6,347 nt of DNA, from NCBI GenBank assembly GCA_022844585.1, contig JALHLM010000369.1, positions 1 through 6,347 of the forward strand. The letters are read 5' to 3'. Every line of letters starts with the position of its first letter. Position 1 is the stretch's first letter. Below, piece after piece: positions 1 through 3,482 of this stretch. This stretch comes from Pirellulales bacterium. GTDB taxonomy: Bacteria > Planctomycetota > Planctomycetia > Pirellulales > JALHLM01. Position numbers and translations under genes: made by a program. The notes under the pieces were generated by a model that had not been told where the DNA came from, did not search any database, and saw only the letters and a program-made list of their open reading frames with translations.

Positions 1-40
1 AGAAAGCGGTGAAACTCGCGCCCGCCGCACTTGTTGGGCA

Positions 41-49
41 TGATATACT
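41..49 (+). promoter_or_regulatory. Candidate extended -10 promoter for the BI-1/YccA-type gene
   Basis: The string TGATATACT contains a TG-N-TATACT extended -10 element, five of six matches to TATAAT. No good -35 box sits 16-18 bp upstream, where the sequence is GC-rich; an extended -10 can act without one. Transcription would start near 56, giving a leader of about 60 nt before the ATG at 115. Planctomycete promoters are poorly defined, so this is a sequence-match inference only. Confidence 0.4.
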
Positions 50-101
50 TCCTGGTGACGTCTCGGCTTGTCCCGCACCCTCATTTGACTAGCGTGCTTC
101 T

Positions 102-107
102 AAGGAG
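102..107 (+). promoter_or_regulatory. Shine-Dalgarno site fixing the start at 115
   Basis: AAGGAG lies 7 nt before the ATG at 115, a near-ideal ribosome binding site. It argues against the upstream in-frame TTG at 31, which would add 28 residues with no ribosome binding site and would run through the candidate promoter. Confidence 0.85.
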
Positions 108-114
108 CCAACCC

Positions 115-846
115 ATGTCCTACGCCAACCCCGCCGCTTGGGCTGATCAGCGTTTTGTCATCGACGCTCCGCTGGATGCTCGGGTCAGCTTTATTCGGAA
201 GACGTACCTTCACCTGGCCGTGGCGGTGGCCGCGTTCGTGGGGCTTGAGGCCGCGCTGTTGACCATGCCGGGCGTCGAGCAGTTCGCAACATCGATGTTG
301 GGCGGGCGGTTTTCCTGGCTGATCGTAATGGGGGCCTTCATGGGCGCCGCCTATCTGGCCGAATACTGGGCTCGCAGCGCCACCTCGCCCGGGCTGCAAT
401 ACGCCGGGCTGGGGCTGTACGTGGTCGCCGAGTCCGTCATCTTCCTGCCGATCATGCTCGCGGCGAAATCGCTGGAAGACGCGACCGGCGCTTTCGTCAT
501 CGGCCCGGCCGCCATCATCACGCTCGTCGTGTTCGGCGGTCTGACGGCGATCGTGTTTCTCACCAAGAAAGATTTTTCCTTCCTGCGGACGTTCTTGTTC
601 GCGGCCGGTTGGGCCGGCATGGGCCTGATCGTCGCCAGCATCTTCCTGGGCTTCAACCTGGGCGCGATCTTCAGCGCCGTGTTCGTCCTGGTGGCCTGCG
701 GCTGGATCCTCTACGACACCTCGAACGTCCTGCACCACTACCGCACCGATCAACACGTGGCGGCCTCGCTCGCCCTCTTCGCCAGCGTGGCGCTCTTGTT
801 CTGGTACATCGTGCGCCTGGTAATGGCATTCACATCGCGCGATTGA
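115..846 (+). CDS. Bax inhibitor-1/YccA family seven-helix membrane protein
   Basis: This 243-residue integral membrane protein has about seven hydrophobic helices (roughly residues 30-50, 66-84, 96-116, 128-149, 158-179, 184-202 and 215-238) after a polar N-terminus with an SFIRKTY segment. The C-terminal signature YDTSNVLHHYRTDQH followed by a last helix ending LLFWYIVRL is typical of the Bax inhibitor-1/YccA (UPF0005) superfamily, and the length fits. Known relatives include E. coli YccA, a modulator of the FtsH protease, and B. subtilis YetJ, a pH-sensitive calcium leak channel. Asp201 matches the first Asp of the YetJ pair; the second seems to be replaced by Ser224, which is more YccA-like (alignment by eye). 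The inner membrane is the expected location. The gene stands alone and is followed by a terminator-like hairpin inside a repeat element, and its next neighbour is convergent. The family call is secure; the biochemical role is not predictable. Confidence 0.92.
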   Translation: MSYANPAAWADQRFVIDAPLDARVSFIRKTYLHLAVAVAAFVGLEAALLTMPGVEQFATSMLGGRFSWLIVMGAFMGAAYLAEYWARSATSPGLQYAGLGLYVVAESVIFLPIMLAAKSLEDATGAFVIGPAAIITLVVFGGLTAIVFLTKKDFSFLRTFLFAAGWAGMGLIVASIFLGFNLGAIFSAVFVLVACGWILYDTSNVLHHYRTDQHVAASLALFASVALLFWYIVRLVMAFTSRD

Positions 847-858
847 CGTGATCGTCCC

Positions 859-1059
859 GTAGGTCAGGCACCTCGGTCGAAGTCAAAAGCGAGGCCCGTA
901 CAGTAGCGTTTCCAGTTTCCGCCACGGTGGCCAAATATGTGCCTGACATGGGACGGTGCCGAATTTTGTCAGGCACGCCCCCGGGCGGCGATTTGGGTTG
1001 CTGCCCCGGGCGGTTTTTTTTTGCGCACGGCATGGCTTCGAATGCGGTGCCTGACCTAC
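859..1059. repeat. Palindromic intergenic repeat element, copy 1 (inverted pair of half-units)
   Basis: The ends are perfect 13-bp inverted repeats: GTAGGTCAGGCAC at 859-871 and GTGCCTGACCTAC at 1047-1059. Inside lies a second perfect 10-bp inverted pair, GTGCCTGACA at 939-948 and TGTCAGGCAC at 967-976. The element is therefore two half-units head to head, 859-947 (89 nt) and 968-1059 (92 nt), with a 20-nt loop. Both outer ends carry a TCGAAG motif a few bases inside the terminal repeat. The same plan recurs at 1695-1892 and, as a solo half, at 2431-2519. It fills most of the gap between the convergent genes ending at 846 and 1077. It resembles REP/REPIN-type or MITE-like non-autonomous elements; no target-site duplication is evident. 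Confidence 0.82.
976..1022 (+). terminator. Rho-independent-type terminator inside repeat copy 1
   Basis: A GC-rich imperfect hairpin is followed by G1013 and then nine T residues at 1014-1022. Bases 976-980 pair with 1008-1012, 983-985 with 1005-1007, and 986-989 with 1000-1003, with small bulges and one G-U pair. The orientation suits + strand transcripts, so it would end the BI-1/YccA-type mRNA about 170 nt after its stop codon. It sits within the right half-unit of the repeat element, and the other copies lack the T tract. Confidence 0.65.
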
Positions 1060-1064
1060 TTAGC

Positions 1065-1072
1065 TGACCTAC
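1065..1072. repeat. Extra partial repeat end (TGACCTAC) beside copy 1
   Basis: TGACCTAC repeats the last eight bases of the terminal repeat of copy 1, 5 nt outside it. A mirror-image GTAGGTCA lies at 1682-1689, 5 nt outside the left end of copy 2. It falls just beyond the stop codon of the minus-strand gene at 1077-1322. Confidence 0.6.
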
Positions 1073-1076
1073 TTGA

Positions 1077-1322
1077 CTATCGCCCCCTCAGCCAACGCAC
1101 AACAGGAAAAAGAAAGCAAAGTCCGGCCAGCGCCCCCAGCGCAATGCCGATCCCCAGCGCCCGCAAGGCCATGACATCCGTCGCATAGGAGGCCGTCAAC
1201 AATGTCCCGCTGACACCGAGCAGCATCAGGCCGGCCGCGTGGAACAGCATCGTTGGAATGCGCGGAAATCCTCTACCACGCTCGCCAACCGATTGCGGCG
1301 ACTGGTAAGGGTTGTCGTCCAT
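1077..1322 (-). CDS. Small two-helix membrane protein with NPYQSP N-terminus
   Basis: This 81-residue protein starts MDDNPYQSPQ, has a short polar stretch, and then two hydrophobic segments at about 24-46 and 52-75, ending in a basic RWLRGR tail. The NPYxSP opening is common on small hypothetical membrane proteins of Pirellulales-type planctomycetes; their function is unknown. The ATG at 1320-1322 lies 24 nt after the stop of the gene at 1347-1634, so the two are probably one transcript, and translational coupling is plausible because no strong ribosome binding site is seen. The stop is 17 nt from the end of repeat copy 1. The sequence predicts membrane location but no activity. Confidence 0.7.
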   Translation of the reverse strand: MDDNPYQSPQSVGERGRGFPRIPTMLFHAAGLMLLGVSGTLLTASYATDVMALRALGIGIALGALAGLCFLFPVVRWLRGR

Positions 1323-1346
1323 CGTTAGCCATCTGCTGCCGGGCGA

Positions 1347-1634
1347 CTATGGAAACGGTACTGCTTCGACATACTTGTCGTTCTCGAAAAAGACTTCCCA
1401 TCCATTGTAAATCCAGCCCTGACGTTGCGTGCCGATGGTACGCTCGACAATCACGGGCTGGCCAAGAATCGCCTTCACTTCGGCCGTCGTCATCCCCGGT
1501 GAAAGTCGACCGAGCTTGGCATTCACCGGCAAGCCGTCGTAAATCCATGCGCCAATCATGCAGAAGTACGCCACGATCACCACGATGACCAACATCGCGC
1601 GCAACGAAAACCGCGGCTTCAGGGAAGCGTCCAT
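1347..1634 (-). CDS. Membrane-anchored small protein with BamE/SmpA-like domain
   Basis: The 95-residue protein starting MDASLKPRF has an FSLRAMLVIV-type transmembrane segment at about 12-31, an opening often seen in planctomycete hypothetical proteins. Residues 41-93 follow with LGRLSPGMTTAEVKAILGQP and a GWIYNGWEVFFENDKYVEA stretch. The G-M-x3-E-V-x3-L-G-x-P pattern and the following aromatic beta strands resemble the BamE/SmpA/OmlA fold, a small domain of envelope proteins. Unlike BamE it has no lipobox, so it would be anchored by its helix with the domain outside the cytoplasm. The frame stays open to 1730, but that extension would be encoded by repeat copy 2, so the ATG at 1634 is preferred. 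Fold assignment is by motif only; the gene is probably real and its role unknown. Confidence 0.7.
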   Translation of the reverse strand: MDASLKPRFSLRAMLVIVVIVAYFCMIGAWIYDGLPVNAKLGRLSPGMTTAEVKAILGQPVIVERTIGTQRQGWIYNGWEVFFENDKYVEAVPFP

Positions 1635-1640
1635 GCCCTG

Positions 1641-1670
1641 AGTGTAGCTGGTCCGCTTCGCCAATGGCAA
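1641..1670 (-). promoter_or_regulatory. Weak candidate promoter for the two-gene unit at 1634-1077
   Basis: On the minus strand, TTGCCA (1665-1670) and TACACT (1641-1646) are separated by 18 nt and match the sigma-70 boxes at five and four of six positions. The -10 box is only 6 nt from the ATG, so a transcript from here would be almost leaderless, which fits the lack of a strong ribosome binding site but could be chance. Confidence 0.25.
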
Positions 1671-1681
1671 ATCGCGATTTC

Positions 1682-1689
1682 GTAGGTCA
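1682..1689. repeat. Extra partial repeat end (GTAGGTCA) beside copy 2
   Basis: GTAGGTCA copies the first eight bases of the terminal repeat at 1695-1707 in the same orientation, with a 5-nt gap. It is the mirror image of TGACCTAC at 1065-1072, which has the same 5-nt gap from copy 1. The pair therefore brackets the two-gene segment. Confidence 0.6.
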
Positions 1690-1694
1690 ATCCC

Positions 1695-1892
1695 GTAGGT
1701 CAGGCACACAGGTCGAAATCGAAAAGCCATGCACCACTATCAACTACGGCAACATCCCAAGCCCATGCCGGCTAATTGCCTGACGGGAAAAGACGTCGAA
1801 CTGTCAGGCAATTAGCCGGCGCGGGTTTGGGGCGTTGCGTGGCGGTGACTTAGCGCAAAGTGTGCTTGCTTCGGCGAGGGTGCCTGACCTAC
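1695..1892. repeat. Palindromic intergenic repeat element, copy 2 (inverted pair of half-units)
   Basis: The outer ends are the same 13-bp inverted repeats as copy 1: GTAGGTCAGGCAC at 1695-1707 and GTGCCTGACCTAC at 1880-1892. The half-units at 1695-1784 and 1803-1892 are each 90 nt and enclose an 18-nt loop. The left end shares GTAGGTCAGGCAC-N3-GGTCGAA with copy 1, and the right half-unit shares GTCAGGCAATT-GCCGG and GGTTTGGG with copy 3. Interior sequence between the arms is divergent while spacing is kept. It separates the gene at 1916-2227 from the gene at 1347-1634, and its right end is 23 nt beyond the stop at 1916. Confidence 0.83.
1750..1837. repeat. Large hairpin at the centre of copy 2
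   Basis: GCCGGCTAATTGCCTGAC (1767-1784) and GTCAGGCAATTAGCCGGC (1803-1820) form a perfect 18-bp inverted repeat around an 18-nt loop. The pairing extends outward to 35-nt arms (1750-1784 and 1803-1837) with 30 matches; all five differences are transitions, three of which would be G-U pairs in a + strand transcript. The loop and arms lack a T tract, so this is not a standard intrinsic terminator. Confidence 0.85.
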
Positions 1893-1915
1893 GGAATCGC
1901 GCTCCCGAAACAAGC

Positions 1916-2227
1916 TCACAGCGCTCCCACCAGCAACCAGAGCGTGACCACGACAATCATCCCGCAGAAGGCCATCCAAAATCGATCGCGGAGCCAGGCT
2001 TGGTTCTCCTCCCAGTAACGTGAAAACCAAGCGATCGCGTGGGGCGCCACGAAGATGACGGATGCGAAACTGATGCGCTCGAAGTAGTCGAACTCCCAAA
2101 GCCACTCGACTTGATACCCGTCGGGAAACGGGTATCCATAAGTCCTCGGCGGCAACGTCAGCAGCCACGCGCCGAAGGCCGCGCAGGTCGTCAGCCAGAG
2201 CAGCGTGCGAATCTGAAATTGTCCCAC
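1916..2227 (-). CDS. Small three-helix membrane protein of unknown function
   Basis: This 103-residue protein starts at a GTG (2225-2227) and opens GQFQIRTLLWLTTCAAFGAW, a variant of the F-S-L-R-x-L-L transmembrane start frequent in planctomycete hypothetical proteins. Hydrophobic helices fall at about 8-26, 52-69 and 84-102; the loop between the first two is rich in Tyr, Trp and Pro, and a charged WEENQAWLRDR stretch precedes the last helix. No enzyme motif is visible. The start is not backed by a well-spaced ribosome binding site: GGTGAG is only 2 nt upstream. The stop lies 23 nt from repeat copy 2. Real gene likely, function not assignable. Confidence 0.65.
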   Translation of the reverse strand: MGQFQIRTLLWLTTCAAFGAWLLTLPPRTYGYPFPDGYQVEWLWEFDYFERISFASVIFVAPHAIAWFSRYWEENQAWLRDRFWMAFCGMIVVVTLWLLVGAL

Positions 2228-2430
2228 GGCTCACCGACCGGACGATCGAGCAACGTGTGCTCACAGCGATACGCAATGCTCACTACGTATTGCGAGCGAA
2301 CAAGTTCGCGGCCGATCGGGGTGTCTGGGGCTGGGGCACAAAACTGAAGTAACCACGCGCAAAAAATTGGGGCATCGTGGCGGTGGGTTGACCGGTCCTA
2401 CGAAGCCCCAGCGGTTTGACGTCTTAACCT
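2228..2430. other. Non-coding stretch upstream of the minus-strand gene at 2227
   Basis: No credible gene is seen here. A small inverted repeat, CGCAAT (2272-2277) with ATTGCG (2289-2294), could form a 6-bp hairpin. The last bases (about 2416-2430, with a GACGTC similar to the loop of copy 2) look like the remnant loop of repeat copy 3. The promoter of the gene ending at 1916 should lie here, but no convincing -35/-10 pair stands out. Confidence 0.5.
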
Positions 2431-2519
2431 GTCAGGCAATTTGCCGGAGTCGGTTTGGGATGTTGCCTCGCTTGTTCGATGCTCCGTAATCTCGGCTTCG
2501 ACTTGGGCGCCTGACCTAC
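2431..2519. repeat. Solo half-unit of the repeat family, copy 3
   Basis: This 89-nt stretch matches the right half of copy 2: GTCAGGCAATTTGCCGG at 2431-2447, GGTTTGGGATGTTGCC from 2452, GGCTTCGA before the end, and GCGCCTGACCTAC at 2507-2519, one base different from the usual terminal repeat. The preceding bases GACGTC-TTAACCT resemble the loop of copy 2, but no left half-unit is visible, so it is either a single unit or a truncated pair. Its end is 18 nt beyond the stop of the dioxygenase gene. Confidence 0.78.
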
Positions 2520-2537
2520 AGTTCTTGGTCGCTCGGC

Positions 2538-3203
2538 TTACCCTTCCGGCGTGAAGCCCAAGATCACGTCGAAGTTTGCGGCCAGTTCGCCGATTTTTGA
2601 ATCGGGGATTTTGGCGAAATCGATAATCACGCTGTCGCGTTGCTTTTCGTCGCGGATGCCGCGGAGGACGCCGTCGCGTTCGTTTTCCGGGGCGCCTTTC
2701 ACGTAGCATTGCGTGACGAATTTATCCTGGCCGCGGATCTTCACCGCCACGTGGATGTGCGGCGTGCGGCCCGGATAGACGACCGGCTTGATCGTGCGGA
2801 AGTAGTACTCGCCCGACGAGCCGGTGACGAAGCGGCCGAAGCCCTGGAAATTCTTGTCGAGCGTGGCGCGGTCGCCGCCTTGCGTGTGCAGGTAGACGGC
2901 GTTGTTGTCGACCTGCCAGATTTCCACCGCCGCGTTACGAACGGGGTTCCCGTTGGCGTCAAGAATGCGGCCGGTCAGGTGCGTGATCTCGCCGACCGCC
3001 GGCGTGAGGTTGTCGTTGACGATCAGCAGGTCGTTGTCGGTATCGAGCGGCAAGTGGTCCGGGTAGAACGGCCCCTCGGTCTGCCGCGGGGTGCGGGTCA
3101 GTTCTTCGGCCATCGCCCCGGGCGTGTACCAGGCGGCCATCGACAAGGCGGCGGCGCCGCCGACGAATTGCCGGCGGGAAATGAACAGGGGGCGCGACGA
3201 CAT
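2538..3203 (-). CDS. Tat-exported intradiol ring-cleavage dioxygenase
   Basis: The 221-residue protein begins with a twin-arginine signal: S9-R10-R11-Q12-F13, a hydrophobic stretch of about 14-28, and an AMA-EE cleavage site after residue 32. The mature part starts with TPRQTEGPFYP (38-48), the classic opening of the protocatechuate/catechol intradiol family. The expected non-haem Fe(III) ligands are Tyr104 (WQVDNNAVYLH), Tyr143 (IKPVVYPG), His149 and His151 (RTPHIHV), with the conserved Arg146 three residues before the first His. Such enzymes open catechol-type rings between the two hydroxyls using O2. Length fits compact, export-type family members, which have a shorter loop between Tyr143 and His149 than protocatechuate dioxygenase. 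The ATG at 3203 has GGAG 8 nt upstream; longer in-frame starts run into the opposite-strand gene. Export suggests a substrate outside the cytoplasm. No other aromatic-degradation gene is nearby, so the substrate is unknown. Confidence 0.94.
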   Translation of the reverse strand: MSSRPLFISRRQFVGGAAALSMAAWYTPGAMAEELTRTPRQTEGPFYPDHLPLDTDNDLLIVNDNLTPAVGEITHLTGRILDANGNPVRNAAVEIWQVDNNAVYLHTQGGDRATLDKNFQGFGRFVTGSSGEYYFRTIKPVVYPGRTPHIHVAVKIRGQDKFVTQCYVKGAPENERDGVLRGIRDEKQRDSVIIDFAKIPDSKIGELAANFDVILGFTPEG

Positions 3204-3211
3204 ACGAATGG

Positions 3212-3215
3212 CTCC
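3212..3215 (-). promoter_or_regulatory. Ribosome binding site of the dioxygenase gene
   Basis: GGAG on the minus strand lies 8 nt before the ATG at 3201-3203. It supports this start over the long upstream extension of the same open frame. Confidence 0.7.
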
Positions 3216-3283
3216 AGTAGTTGGGATCGGCGTAGCTTTGAGATTCAACCTCGGTCGGGCGCAGCAGTTTCGGCCTGAAACCG

Positions 3284-3311
3284 AGTCTAAAAGCAGAGTT
3301 AATGTTGTGAA
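3284..3311 (-). promoter_or_regulatory. Candidate promoter of the dioxygenase gene
   Basis: On the minus strand TTCACA (3306-3311, five of six to TTGACA) and TAGACT (3284-3289, four of six to TATAAT) are 16 nt apart in the most AT-rich part of the gap. The leader would be about 75 nt. A second, weaker pair (TTGTGT-N18-TATTCT) overlaps upstream. Confidence 0.35.
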
Positions 3312-3363
3312 AACGCGCAGAATAGCGATGCAGTGGGACTTTACACAACTTAATCCTAGCAGA

Positions 3364-3410
3364 ATCGTTAAATCCCCCGCAATCGTTAGGACGATTGCGA
3401 TCGTTAGGAC
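3364..3410. repeat. Three direct repeats of ATCGTTA at an exact 18-nt period
   Basis: ATCGTTA occurs at 3364, 3382 and 3400, exactly 18 nt apart; the last two extend to ATCGTTAGGAC. AATCGT-TAGG-ACGATT (3381-3396) is also an inverted repeat, so the sites have partial dyad symmetry. The array lies in the shared upstream region of the divergent dioxygenase and TolC-like genes, 73 nt or more before the start at 3483. Position and phasing suit a set of binding sites for a regulator; a small tandem duplication is the alternative. Confidence 0.6.
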
Positions 3411-3482
3411 CGTAACCTTCGCGCGCCGGATTGCCGGCTCGTCGAGAGGTCGCGGCAAAGACGATCGGCCGGGGGGCTTGAG

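Noticed and set aside
31..114. N-terminal extension of the BI-1/YccA-type protein from a TTG at 31
   Set aside because: It lacks a ribosome binding site and overlaps the candidate promoter, and AAGGAG is ideally placed for the ATG at 115.
937..1588. Short + strand open frames across the repeat and the small minus-strand genes
   Set aside because: They run through the palindromic repeat or lie opposite genes with clear membrane-protein character, and they have no motifs or ribosome binding sites.
1635..1730. Longer start for the BamE-like protein, adding 32 residues
   Set aside because: Those codons would be read from the terminal repeat of copy 2, and the typical planctomycete N-terminus starts at 1634.
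859..2519. CRISPR array or integron attC array
   Set aside because: The repeats are inverted, divergent inside, far apart and separated by genes, with no regular short spacers. Integron core sites (GTTRRRY) and an integrase are not seen.
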